NCBI RefSeq assembly: GCF_039543565.1
Contig: NZ_BAABJZ010000096.1
Coordinates: forward strand, 1 to 64,000
Direction: 5' to 3'
From: Ferrimonas pelagia
Lineage (GTDB): Bacteria; Pseudomonadota; Gammaproteobacteria; Enterobacterales; Shewanellaceae
DNA length: 64,000 nt
The notes beneath the pieces are model-generated. The model was not told where the DNA came from. It worked only from the letters and a program-made list of their open reading frames with translations, and searched no databases. Made by a program: the position numbers and the translations under genes. Shown one piece after another: positions 1 to 8,319 of the stretch (its first letter is position 1; each line of letters begins with the position of its first letter).

Positions 1-143
1 CTATGACCACATTGTCGACCAGGTTGCAGATGCTTGGAACAGCTTTCGAAAAGATGCAGAACAAGTGCGGCATCTTTGCAGCAGGGAATGGGCCAGACTG
101 ACCAAATAGATAATGGAATTGGTATGACACGCACCATGACGTA
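1..143 (+). mobile_element. 3' end of an IS630-type insertion sequence (transposase C-terminus, partial)
   Basis: Reading + from base 2, an open frame enters from outside the window and stops at TAG 107-109. Its 35 residues contain a DAWNSF motif and end with CSREWARL, the pattern I know from the C-termini of IS630-family transposases (AWN, then S/G-R-D/E-W-A near the stop). About 30 bp of non-coding DNA follow before the sequence becomes fucosidase gene on the other strand. IS630 elements insert at TA; a TA at 142-143 is a plausible junction, but the other end is outside the window, so the boundary is inferred. Only the last tenth of the transposase is present, so activity cannot be judged. 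Confidence 0.6.
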
Positions 144-2070
144 CTTGTGCCTTGCCGGCGTACTCGGCGCTGATCGCGTTGAGTGTGATATTGCCGTCTG
201 GGCGCTGTAGTGCATCCGGGAGGTGCTTGATGGTCAGATCCGATACATTGACCGGCGCGCTGCCGTTGCGCGGCGTCAGGGTCAATGTTTGCGCACCGCC
301 TTGCGTCACTACCAACTCACCCACAGTGAAGGGTTTGAGGTACTTGTAGCGCATGTTGGTTTCGCCTGTGGCGGGCAGCCACAGCTCGCTCTGGTATTCG
401 CCCAGCTCTAAGTTCAGGAACGCATCGTCGTTGTTGCCATAGAGCATCTCGATGGCGTAGCGGCCCGGCTCACTAAAGTCGACGTTCCAGCTCAGTGAGG
501 TCTCTTGCCCCTGCCAGTCCATCACACTGTTGTGCCAGGGCTCGTACTTGGCGCCTTGACGCTGAGCATCCAGCGCGCGCAAGACCATGCCATCGGCGGT
601 CATCACCCCGCCCACCTCGAAGATCTCCAGCTCGCCGGTTACTTCCAGAACCACGGTGCTGCTGTGGGGATCCGGCGCTTCGCCGCCCACAGCGATGGTG
701 ACGCCTTTGTCATCGCGGTTGACGCTCAGCGCGCTGCGCTTGTCGTCCGCCAACAGGTAGGCGCTGAGCTTGTCGTTGCCCACACCCAATACGCGCAGTT
801 CGCCATCGGATGGCCAGTCGTAGACGTGCAGGTACAAGGTGGTGCCCTTGTCGTGTTGACGCTGGGTCACCGCACCGTTAAACGCCTGCTGGAACTCGAA
901 TGGCGTGGCATTCGTACCATGAATGGCTTCGCCGTTCACATCCATCCACTGACCGATCTCCTGCAATCGGTCGATCGACGCTTGTGGGAAGGTGCCGTCC
1001 GGCTTAGGTCCGATATTGAGCAGGTAGTTACCGCCCTTGGCGACCACACCGGTCAGGTTGTGGATCAAAGTCGTGGTGCTCTTCCAATCGTGATCCGACA
1101 CCCGGTAACCCCAGGTGTGGTTCATGGTCATGCAGCTTTCCCAATGGCTGTCGAGCTGAGGTACCGCGGGAATGGACTGTTCATGGGTATCAAAATCGCC
1201 GTAGTCCAGGGTGTTGAAGCGACTGGTCAGGCGGCCATTGGAGACGATGTGCGGCTGGTTCCCCCAGAGGATATCGGCCAGCATCTGGCCTTGGCGATCG
1301 GTAATGTTGGCGGCCATGTCCCACCAGAAGATATCCAGATCGCCGTAGCGGGTGGTCAGCTCTTCCACCTGAGGACGGGCTATCTCGGCATGGTACTGCT
1401 CCACGCGCTCAGGCCACAGAGATTCATCCATGTTCAGATAGGGGCTGAAGCTCTTGTCCCAGTTCGCGCCACCGGCATCACCATGGTTGCCCCAGTCCAT
1501 TGACTGGGAGTAGTACAAGCCAAAACGCAGGCCCGCGTCGGTCGCCGCGTCTTTCAGCGGCCCCAGCAGGTCTTTGCCCCATGGGGTGTCTTTGACACCC
1601 CACTCGGAGGTCGGGGTGTCCCACAGTGCCCAGCCATCGTGGTGCTTGGCGGTGATCACCATGTAGGTCATGCCCGCCTGCTCGGCCATCTCGGCCCAGG
1701 CCTTGGGATCGTAATTGACCGGGTTGAACTGGTTGCCCATCTCGATGTATTCGTTGGCGGGGATCTTAGCATTATTCCAGATCCACTCGGCGTAGCGCTG
1801 GGTATCATTGCCCTGATACTGGCCCTCCCACATGGCGTACACGCCCCAGTGGATGAACATGCCGAATTTGGCATCGCGGAACCACTCGGTCCGCTGAGCG
1901 CGGGTGGCATTGAGATCGACACCACCGGCCATCAAGACATCTTGCGACACAGCGTCCGGGGCCCCATGTGTAGGGGCAGCCAGTGTGGGCAGCGAAAAGC
2001 TGGCCAGGAGACAGCCTGTTAATAACGACAGGCGAGGAAAGGGAACGGCGTTTGACACGAATAACTCCAT
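1..2070 (-). CDS. alpha-L-fucosidase (GH29), 3' end probably replaced by IS sequence
   Basis: Hydrolyses terminal alpha-L-fucose from glycans, probably outside the cytoplasm. After a signal peptide (hydrophobic core LLTGCLLASFSLP, then TLAAP), GH29 landmarks follow: FGMFIHWGVYA, ITAKHHDGWALWDT, FGLYYS, and LDIFWWDM, which should hold the Asp nucleophile. A beta-rich C-terminal part follows. I place the start at ATG 2068-2070 because it begins the signal peptide; the open frame extends 25 residues upstream without such a feature. About the last 45 codons read antisense through the IS630 fragment and do not look like fucosidase, so the native C-terminus is lost while the catalytic domain is intact. 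The product may be active, unstable or misfolded. A sulfatase at 24.1 kb could act on related sulfated fucans, but is not linked. Confidence 0.85.
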   Translation of the reverse strand: MELFVSNAVPFPRLSLLTGCLLASFSLPTLAAPTHGAPDAVSQDVLMAGGVDLNATRAQRTEWFRDAKFGMFIHWGVYAMWEGQYQGNDTQRYAEWIWNNAKIPANEYIEMGNQFNPVNYDPKAWAEMAEQAGMTYMVITAKHHDGWALWDTPTSEWGVKDTPWGKDLLGPLKDAATDAGLRFGLYYSQSMDWGNHGDAGGANWDKSFSPYLNMDESLWPERVEQYHAEIARPQVEELTTRYGDLDIFWWDMAANITDRQGQMLADILWGNQPHIVSNGRLTSRFNTLDYGDFDTHEQSIPAVPQLDSHWESCMTMNHTWGYRVSDHDWKSTTTLIHNLTGVVAKGGNYLLNIGPKPDGTFPQASIDRLQEIGQWMDVNGEAIHGTNATPFEFQQAFNGAVTQRQHDKGTTLYLHVYDWPSDGELRVLGVGNDKLSAYLLADDKRSALSVNRDDKGVTIAVGGEAPDPHSSTVVLEVTGELEIFEVGGVMTADGMVLRALDAQRQGAKYEPWHNSVMDWQGQETSLSWNVDFSEPGRYAIEMLYGNNDDAFLNLELGEYQSELWLPATGETNMRYKYLKPFTVGELVVTQGGAQTLTLTPRNGSAPVNVSDLTIKHLPDALQRPDGNITLNAISAEYAGKAQVRHGACHTNSIIYLVSLAHSLLQRCRTCSASFRKLFQASATWSTMWS

Positions 2071-2824
2071 TGTTCTTTGTTCTATTTTTGTTTTGCCATG
2101 ACAGCGGCTTCGCGCCAACCATAGCAACAGAGTGGCCCTCGCCACCGTGACCTAAATAGCCAGCATCCCTCAATTTACTAATTTTTACAAAGGGTTACAC
2201 GTAGATATCCAGGTGCCGGGGACGGACTCAAAAGCTTCCGCCAGCACGAACTGATGAGTCGATCGCATGGGCTTACAGCGCATTGAACCGTTGAGGAATG
2301 GCACGGATCCGGTTGCATCGCGGTGGGGATCGTGCTGCCGGCCCGTAGGCGACACGCGACACTGGCTGTGTTTCAGACGACGGTTGAAACTACCCGTCAC
2401 ATTGCTCTAAGACCACAAGCGGAGAACGAGCTCCAATGGTTTCGCAACCGGCTTGCTTCAGTACCCGCAGGACGTCGCGTCGCGGTTTCCTATCCAGCAA
2501 CAAACGAACTTGGGCCCAGGCCAAGAGCCAATGGATGGCTATGGTGGGGCATAACGCCAGCGTCGGGAACGCGTCAAGTCGTGGCATCAGCCAGAGCCAG
2601 CCCAAGGGGAGAATAAACAAATGCGATCAGAGTGACGCGGGCAAGCGTTTTGCCTTGCCTTTGGGCGCGTAGCGCGCCGATGCGCCGGAGCCCACTGGGG
2701 TTCCAATCGCCCGATGTCATGGGTAAAGTTTCGAATGCTGTGTTTTTATCATCAAAACAGCGTCTAACGGAAGCGAGACGGTCTGATGGGATCGTAGGCA
2801 ATGGATAAGTAAGGATGTCGTAGC
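2071..2824. other. 754-bp gap without a convincing gene
   Basis: This holds the upstream regions of the fucosidase (leftward) and the SnoaL-like gene (rightward). On the minus strand two overlapping frames, about 2574-2801 and 2390-2620, each carry a hydrophobic stretch (LIAFVYSPLGLALA; LCPTIAIHWLLAW). They could be remnants of one small membrane protein split by a frameshift, but neither has a good ribosome-binding site and I recognise no family. I do not call a gene. Confidence 0.4.
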
Positions 2825-3391
2825 ATGGAATTGCTCAATGAAACAAAGCTTAAGCAACTGCTGGATAGGCAGGAGATCGTCGCCTTGGTCAACGATTACT
2901 GTAATGCCGCCGATCGGCATGACCAAGAGAAGATGCGAAGCCTGTATCACCCAGATGCGCTGGACGATCATGGCTCCTTCTTCTCGGGATTGGCGATGGA
3001 GTTCATCGACATGCTGCCGCAGATCCAAGCGCCCATGGCGATCTTGCATCACAACGTCACCACGGTGAACATCAAGTTGGATGGCGACCGTGCCGAGGGC
3101 GAGATCTATATCCTGGCGTTTCACCAGATCAACACCGATGAGGGTCCGATGGATCTGTTGATCGGTGGGCGTTACTTCGACAAATACAGCAAACGGGAGG
3201 GTCTCTGGAAGTTTTCGCACCGGGCCGTCGTGGCGGATTGGGCCAACCTGCACCCCAGATCGATCGTCAACTTGGATAACCCGATCATCAAAGGCTCGCT
3301 GATCGGCAAACCCGGCACCGCCGATCCCTCCTATGAGTTCTTCTCCCTGTTGAAACGAGGCGAGCGTTCTTGGGGCGATGTCATTGAGTGA
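2825..3391 (+). CDS. SnoaL-like / NTF2-fold protein
   Basis: A 188-residue soluble protein with the pattern of the SnoaL_4-type cone-shaped fold. An N-terminal helix (LLDRQEIVALVNDYCNAADRHD) is followed by LYHPDALDDHG, a central HHNVTTVNIKLDGDRAEGEIY strand pair, and an FDKYSKREGLWKFSHR stretch near the end of the domain. Relatives are polyketide cyclases, steroid isomerase-like enzymes, hydroxylating enzymes and non-catalytic binders, so no substrate can be assigned. AAGGAT lies about 10 bases before the ATG. The gene stands alone; its neighbours give no pathway. Confidence 0.8.
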   Translation: MELLNETKLKQLLDRQEIVALVNDYCNAADRHDQEKMRSLYHPDALDDHGSFFSGLAMEFIDMLPQIQAPMAILHHNVTTVNIKLDGDRAEGEIYILAFHQINTDEGPMDLLIGGRYFDKYSKREGLWKFSHRAVVADWANLHPRSIVNLDNPIIKGSLIGKPGTADPSYEFFSLLKRGERSWGDVIE

Positions 3392-3512
3392 TCCCTTATT
3401 CCCGGCGCCGCAGGCTCATACTCCAAGTTGAGCCCGCGGCAAGGTTAGGCCTGCGACCGCAGGAGCGTCTTTACCGCTCGTGCTTCTCCGTGCCGGGTTG
3501 ACCATCACCGCA

Positions 3513-3743
3513 TCATAGCGGAATGTCTTTCTTCAAGGTTTCCTGCAGATCCTCGCCACACTGACATTGGGCTTCAAGCTCGTCTAACTTGTCCGAGAGT
3601 TGGTCGATGGAGCCTACCGACATCGACGCTTGCTCCGTCGCCATTGGGTAGAGTTCATACTGACCGGAATGAGGCTGCGGGGTGCGCAGGCCATAGCCCA
3701 ATAACGCCGCACGCTTTGCCAATAAATTAAATCGTAATCCCAT
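3513..3743 (-). CDS. hypothetical small protein (76 aa)
   Basis: Not recognised. I accept it as a gene because AGGAG lies 8 bases upstream of its ATG (minus strand), it fills the space between two rightward genes, and its composition is coherent: a basic N-terminus (MGLRFNLLAKRAALLGYG) and an acidic, probably helical C-terminal half with a CQCGED motif. No signal peptide or membrane span is evident. The two Cys spaced C-x-C could bind metal, but that is speculation. Confidence 0.5.
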   Translation of the reverse strand: MGLRFNLLAKRAALLGYGLRTPQPHSGQYELYPMATEQASMSVGSIDQLSDKLDELEAQCQCGEDLQETLKKDIPL

Positions 3744-3920
3744 CTGCTCGCTCCTGTGCGCTTTGCCCTTGCTTTAAGTGTAACCTGATAGCGGCCAAGG
3801 TAACGACATTGTTTCTGGTGGGTTGTTACGCTGCAGCGGGATGGGCAAAACATAGTTAATGCGCACCACTCAGAGGCTATGCTCTAATGGGGTCGCTAAA
3901 TTCGGATACTGAGGGGCGCC

Positions 3921-5156
3921 ATGCTAAATATCGATGAACCCGTTAGCGCAACACGGCGATGGGCGTTATGGGATCTCGCATTCCGGCCATTTTTCCTGTT
4001 TGCCGCACTGTATTCGTGTTTGGCGCTGACGCTTTGGATCACCCATTGGTACCAAGCGGCTCTTCCTATTCCTCAACTGTATTCCCAAGGGTTCTATCGC
4101 ACCGTGGCCCCGTTATGGTGGCACCCTCATGAGATGCTGTTCGGCTACGCCATGGCGATAGTGGTTGGCTTTCTCTTAACGGCAGCGAAGACGTGGACGC
4201 AGCAGCCGACCTATCGTCATAGTGCGTTGATCGTCGTTTTTCTGCTGTGGGCCAGTGTCCGTGTCTTGCTGTTATCGCCGATCAATTTGCCGCTTTGGCT
4301 TCCCGCCTTGCTAGAAAGTGCCTTCTTATTGGCCTGCGGCGTGCGTCTTTGGCTGATGGTCTGGCGCGTGCGTCAGTATCGCAATATGGTGTTTCCCCTG
4401 CTGTTATTTGGCGCGCTGCTGATCAATCTGTTGAGCTATTACGCGTTGCTTGAGCAAAACTTTTCGTTGGCCAATCATGTGTGGCAAACGATGATCTGGT
4501 GGATGGTATTGATGATCACCTTGATCGGCGGACGGGTGATCCCCTTCTTCACCGCGGTACGGCTCAAGCTAACAAAGCCTGAGCCCATCCCGGCTCTCGA
4601 GTGGTCAGTTTGGCTCTTTACTGGGGCCATCGCACTGTTCGCTGCCCTTCCGTGGTTCGGGGAAATTGAGGTGATATATCGACAAATGCCCGCGTTCATG
4701 TTACTAACGGCTGCGATCCACCTTTACCGCATGTCCCGTTGGAACGGGTGGAAGGCTTACCGAGAGCCGCTGCTTTGGTCTCTGCATCTGAGTTATCTCG
4801 TCATCCCCTTTGCCTTGATCGCCATGGCGTATTGGCATGGCGATCCCTACGCCCAACGTCAACTGCTTCACCTACTGGCCGTCGGCTCGATCGGTGGCAT
4901 GACGCTGGCGATGATCGCACGAGTCTCACTGGGTCATACTGGACGGGATCTCTATGCCGGTCCCTCCATGGCACTGCCATTTGCACTGGTATTATTGGCG
5001 GCACTAAGCCGAGGAGTGTTGCCGCTCCTTTGGCCCGAGCGGACGTTTGTTTGGCATTGGCTGGCTGTGATCGGTTGGGTATTGGCATTTGGCTATTTTG
5101 TCCTGCGTTATACTCAAATATTGCTCCGCCCCAGACCGGATGGCCGCCCTGGTTGA
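3921..5156 (+). CDS. nnrS: NnrS family heme/copper-type membrane protein
   Basis: A 411-residue polytopic inner-membrane protein, about 12 hydrophobic segments, of the NnrS family, which is tied to nitric-oxide and nitrosative stress and to denitrification or ammonification regulons. Family signs are an N-terminal LWDLAFRPFFLFAAL, then WHPHEMLFGYAMAIVVGFLLTA (the HPHEM stretch with candidate heme-ligand His), GGRVIPFFT and LHLLAVGSIGGMTLAMIARVSLGHTGR. GAGG sits 7-10 bases before the ATG. The nitrite reductase gene nrfA starts 21 bp after its stop, so the two are probably co-transcribed: NnrS would counter NO generated during nitrite reduction. I saw no convincing FNR half-site pair upstream. 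Confidence 0.92.
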   Translation: MLNIDEPVSATRRWALWDLAFRPFFLFAALYSCLALTLWITHWYQAALPIPQLYSQGFYRTVAPLWWHPHEMLFGYAMAIVVGFLLTAAKTWTQQPTYRHSALIVVFLLWASVRVLLLSPINLPLWLPALLESAFLLACGVRLWLMVWRVRQYRNMVFPLLLFGALLINLLSYYALLEQNFSLANHVWQTMIWWMVLMITLIGGRVIPFFTAVRLKLTKPEPIPALEWSVWLFTGAIALFAALPWFGEIEVIYRQMPAFMLLTAAIHLYRMSRWNGWKAYREPLLWSLHLSYLVIPFALIAMAYWHGDPYAQRQLLHLLAVGSIGGMTLAMIARVSLGHTGRDLYAGPSMALPFALVLLAALSRGVLPLLWPERTFVWHWLAVIGWVLAFGYFVLRYTQILLRPRPDGRPG

Positions 5157-5177
5157 TCCTTATATGGATAATACCTT

Positions 5178-6557
5178 ATGTTAAATGGCGCGTACTTTTC
5201 ATGTGGCAGCCTGATAACCCTGCTGATTTTGTCGGGTTGCTACGAACCTCAACCGTTTGTCGACAACGCCTCTCAGGCGGAGTCCTATCCGCAGCAATTT
5301 CAGGATTGGCAAGCAACGGGGCTCAACTCACAACGTGATGATCTGTTAGCACAGCGCCCCGCCCTGGTGATCCTCTGGGCCGGATCGGCTTATGCCAAAG
5401 AGTTTCACAGCCCAAGGGGGCATCGATTTGCACCCGCGGATGTCAGCCACACATTGCGCACTGCCCAGCCACGCTCTTCGACCCCCGAACCTGACGCCGC
5501 GGCTCTATCCGCCAGCTGTTGGACCTGCAAGAGTCCAGACTCGGCGCGGATGATCGAGCAGCAAGGTCAATCGACGTTTTCGGCCAGCAGCTTTTACGCC
5601 GTGGGGCCTCAGATCGAAAATTCGATCGGCTGCAGCGATTGTCATGATCCACAAACACAGGCTCTGCGCCTCGCCCGACCTCAAGCCCGAGACGCCATGG
5701 CGTATGCGCAGCAGACGTATTCGCAACAAAGCCGCGCCATGCAAGCGGCTCAAACCTGCGGCCAGTGCCATGTCACCTACTACTTTCAACGAGATAATCA
5801 CAATAAGGTGGTGTTTCCTTGGATGTTCGGCTCAACCGCTGCGAAGATCCTGAAATACTACGATGAGCGCCGCTTTGTTGAATGGATCCACCCGATCTCA
5901 CACGCTCCGATGTTAAAAGCCCGACATCCCGAATACGAGACCTGGAGCCGCAGCCAACATGCCGATGTCGGTGTGACCTGCATCGACTGCCATATGCCGA
6001 TGAAAACCACGGCGTCCGGGGAAAAAGTGCATGAGCATCGTATTTTGGCAGAAGAGACGGAGCTAGCCGAAGCGTGTGCACAATGCCACCGGGAGCCTCA
6101 AGCGGTGTGGCGAGTCATCCAATTGGCGAAGCAAGAACTTGAGCAGGCAAGAGATGAGGTCGAATCGCTGCTTGTGTACGCCCATTATGAAGCCGGCGCA
6201 GCGAGAGAGGCGGGGGCGACGTTTGAGGAACTGGCGCCGGTCCTCGTCGCGATCCGCCATAGCCAATGGTACTGGGATTTTGCCGTGGCTTCTCATGGGG
6301 TGTATGCCCACAATCCGCAGGAAGCTCGGCAGCTGTTGAATGAGGCTACGCAGATCGTCCTCGGTGCCAGAGCCGAACTTGCGAGCCTACTGAGTGCCCG
6401 CGGTGTAAGTGCCGTTCCCTACCCTGATCTTTCCAGTAAAGCCGCTGCGCAGGCGGCGATCGACTTGGACGTGCCTAAATTAATACAGTCGAAAAAGGAC
6501 TACCTCCTTAATGAGGTCGATAGCAATTGGCCCGCCGTCAACCGACTTGGATACTAA
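5178..6557 (+). CDS. nrfA: pentaheme cytochrome c nitrite reductase (ammonia-forming), probable lipoprotein
   Basis: Catalyses six-electron reduction of nitrite to ammonium in the periplasm. There are five heme sites: CWTCK (residues 114-118, the Lys-ligated catalytic heme typical of NrfA) and CSDCH (152-156), CGQCH (194-198), CIDCH (268-272) and CAQCH (300-304). Catalytic residues can be matched: Arg94 (TLRT), Tyr201 (YYF after CGQCHVT) and His261 (SQH before CIDCH). Two calcium ligands of the E. coli enzyme are changed: Glu to Thr200, and Gln to Arg249 (PMLKARHPEYE). The N-terminus has a lipobox (LSGC, Cys21), unusual for NrfA, although the n-region lacks basic residues. No nrfB, nrfC, nrfD or nrfH is nearby; electrons probably come from a CymA-type quinol dehydrogenase encoded elsewhere. 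Co-directional with nnrS. Confidence 0.93.
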   Translation: MLNGAYFSCGSLITLLILSGCYEPQPFVDNASQAESYPQQFQDWQATGLNSQRDDLLAQRPALVILWAGSAYAKEFHSPRGHRFAPADVSHTLRTAQPRSSTPEPDAAALSASCWTCKSPDSARMIEQQGQSTFSASSFYAVGPQIENSIGCSDCHDPQTQALRLARPQARDAMAYAQQTYSQQSRAMQAAQTCGQCHVTYYFQRDNHNKVVFPWMFGSTAAKILKYYDERRFVEWIHPISHAPMLKARHPEYETWSRSQHADVGVTCIDCHMPMKTTASGEKVHEHRILAEETELAEACAQCHREPQAVWRVIQLAKQELEQARDEVESLLVYAHYEAGAAREAGATFEELAPVLVAIRHSQWYWDFAVASHGVYAHNPQEARQLLNEATQIVLGARAELASLLSARGVSAVPYPDLSSKAAAQAAIDLDVPKLIQSKKDYLLNEVDSNWPAVNRLGY

Positions 6558-6985
6558 GCGAATTCGATCGAATACATTCCAAAGGTAGCTCACTTCGGTG
6601 CCAATACCGGTCATTGGACGTCCCCAAGACCAGATGGATCGACTAGGTGTTGGTCTGCATGGTACTTAAATTCACTCTGACCCTATTGCTATCCATCCAC
6701 TACAGCTACTGATCCTCGTCTATTACCGATACCCTGCAGGTCGAGGGCATTTTGACGCTTGGTAATTGGGACGGCAAGCTCTCGGGCCCGTGACCGGGGA
6801 ACGAGCCGTGAAAGCTAGCATCACCACGATCCCGCTGTTCTGTTTGCTTCCTTGAACTAGCTAGACATAAAGTGTTCTGAAAAGTGGCTGCGTAACAATC
6901 AAGTGCAAAATCGTGAGGACGGTCACGCCAACTTTTCGATATACCCTTACAATCGACCCACCAAAAGGAATTGAGAATCACTCCC
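6558..6985. other. about 430-bp gap between nrfA and the efflux gene
   Basis: I see no gene. A 12-bp palindrome (ATTCGATCGAAT) lies just after the nrfA stop but lacks a T-run. At about 6660-6690 the string TACTTAAATTCACTCTGACC resembles a sequence I remember beside IS200-like/REP-associated transposases in related genomes, so this may be a scar. AAAAGGAA (6963-6970) is the only ribosome-binding-like site before the next gene. Confidence 0.4.
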
Positions 6986-7945
6986 ATGCATGAGCATTCA
7001 TTAGCGCGCTGGCAGCACCAGCACAATTTCGCCGAGCAACAAAAACAGAAGAGGCATGAACGCCGGACGCTATACGTCGTCGTGCTCACGGCGACAATGA
7101 TGGTCATTGAGATCGTCACCGGCTATGTTACCGGCTCCATGGCGTTGTTGGCAGACGGTTGGCACATGGGGACCCATGTCGCGGCATTTGGATTAACACT
7201 GTTTGCCTACAGGTTCGCTACAAAAGCGGCCAACAACCCGCTGTACAGCTTCGGCTCCGGCAAGGTCAATATCCTAGCCGGTTTCACCAGTGCCGTGGTC
7301 TTGATCATGGTGGCTGTATTGATGGCTATTGAATCCGCTTGGCGCTTGGTAGCGCCGGTGGCGATCGACTACGACAATGCCCTGTTGGTTGGGGTGGTCG
7401 GACTGGTGGTAAACTTGGTTTGCGCGGTGTTGCTGCATCAAGGCGATGATCACCACCATCACCACGGCCATGAAAATCAGGGCCACGACCATAACCACAG
7501 TCATGAAAACCACAGTCATGATCACAACCTGTACGCCGCCTACCTGCATGTCATCGCCGATGCGCTCACGTCGGTCACTGCCATCATTGCCTTACTGGGT
7601 GCCCGCCACTTTGATTTACCCGGGCTTGATCCCATCATGGGGATCGCTGGTGCTGTGATCATCACGCGTTGGGGTTGGGGACTGATCAAACAGACCTATC
7701 CCACGCTACTGGATCGTTGCCCGGACGTTGGATTAACTGAAGAGTTGAAGGACCGGATCGAACAGGACAGCGATAACAAAGTGGTCGATCTGCATGTGTG
7801 GCAGATCTCGGGACACCATTGTGCCGCGATCATCAGTTTGGTCACCCATGAGCCCAAGGATCCGTCCCACTACAAGTCACGCCTTGCAGATCTACCCAAG
7901 TTGGCCCACATCTCGGTTGAAGTACACCATTGCAGCCAGGGCTGA
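6986..7945 (+). CDS. dmeF: cation diffusion facilitator, DmeF-type divalent metal efflux
   Basis: Exports divalent metal (Co, Ni or Zn) from the cytoplasm in exchange for protons. The N-terminus carries the DmeF-like pattern MHEHSLxxWQHQHNF. CDF membrane segments follow, with ALLADGWHMGTH (metal-site Asp/His), then a His-rich cytoplasmic loop near residues 150-180 (several HDH and HSH repeats), YLHVIADALTSV (second metal site HxxxD) and a C-terminal domain ending VHHCSQG. I start at ATG 6986, which gives the family N-terminus; a TTG at 6971 adds five residues and lies directly after AAAAGGAA, so the exact start is open. Length (319 aa) is normal. No RcnR or DmeR repressor gene is adjacent. 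Confidence 0.88.
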   Translation: MHEHSLARWQHQHNFAEQQKQKRHERRTLYVVVLTATMMVIEIVTGYVTGSMALLADGWHMGTHVAAFGLTLFAYRFATKAANNPLYSFGSGKVNILAGFTSAVVLIMVAVLMAIESAWRLVAPVAIDYDNALLVGVVGLVVNLVCAVLLHQGDDHHHHHGHENQGHDHNHSHENHSHDHNLYAAYLHVIADALTSVTAIIALLGARHFDLPGLDPIMGIAGAVIITRWGWGLIKQTYPTLLDRCPDVGLTEELKDRIEQDSDNKVVDLHVWQISGHHCAAIISLVTHEPKDPSHYKSRLADLPKLAHISVEVHHCSQG

Positions 7946-8319
7946 TCAAGTCTTGTTGACAGCGAGCACAGTAAGGCGCTTTTGATGTCAGTGGGACCAA
8001 CGGGCAATTGGTTCAAGTATGATTCTATTACTCGTCTACAGAGCATAGCCGGCGGCCAGAATAATATGGATTACTACACTAACCGTTTAAAGCGAGTTAA
8101 CTAAGTACGCTAGTCGCTCATCTCTATCTGATCGTATCCTTGAGCATATCTAAATGAGAACACCACGGCTTGAGAAAATGGCAGTGGCCGAATAACTCAT
8201 TCGGTTATGTTGGAACAGCAATCGCCATTGGCATCGGTGACACGATTGGGTTGTGACGGAAACTGAAACAGAAAGCGATGCTGACTCAGCACCGCTTTCT
8301 AATTGTTTACGAACCGAGA
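7946..8319. other. 374-bp gap between convergent genes
   Basis: Contains the 3' flanks of dmeF and of the secreted protein gene on the opposite strand. A 6-bp hairpin (CCGAAT/ATTCGG) lies near 8196-8212 without a T-run, and a longer hairpin at 8270-8300 is listed separately. I see no gene. Confidence 0.5.
8270..8300. terminator. hairpin between convergent genes
   Basis: AGAAAGCG-ATGCTGA pairs with TCAGCAC-CGCTTTCT (15 bp with one G-T wobble). It sits 19 bp past the stop of the leftward secreted-protein gene. Flanking T-runs are modest (GTTT on the minus side, AATTGTTT on the plus side), so it may serve both strands. Confidence 0.55.

Noticed and set aside
505..1503. A 332-codon open frame on the + strand opposite the fucosidase
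   Set aside because: Antisense to well-conserved GH29 motifs, with no ribosome-binding site; its residues mirror the fucosidase codons.
2717..3253. A 178-codon frame opposite the SnoaL-like gene
   Set aside because: Composition is that of an antisense shadow; the + strand gene has a domain pattern and a ribosome-binding site.
6706..7119. A 137-codon minus-strand frame overlapping the start of dmeF
   Set aside because: Overlaps the DmeF N-terminus and has a Cys/Ser-rich random-looking product without a ribosome-binding site.
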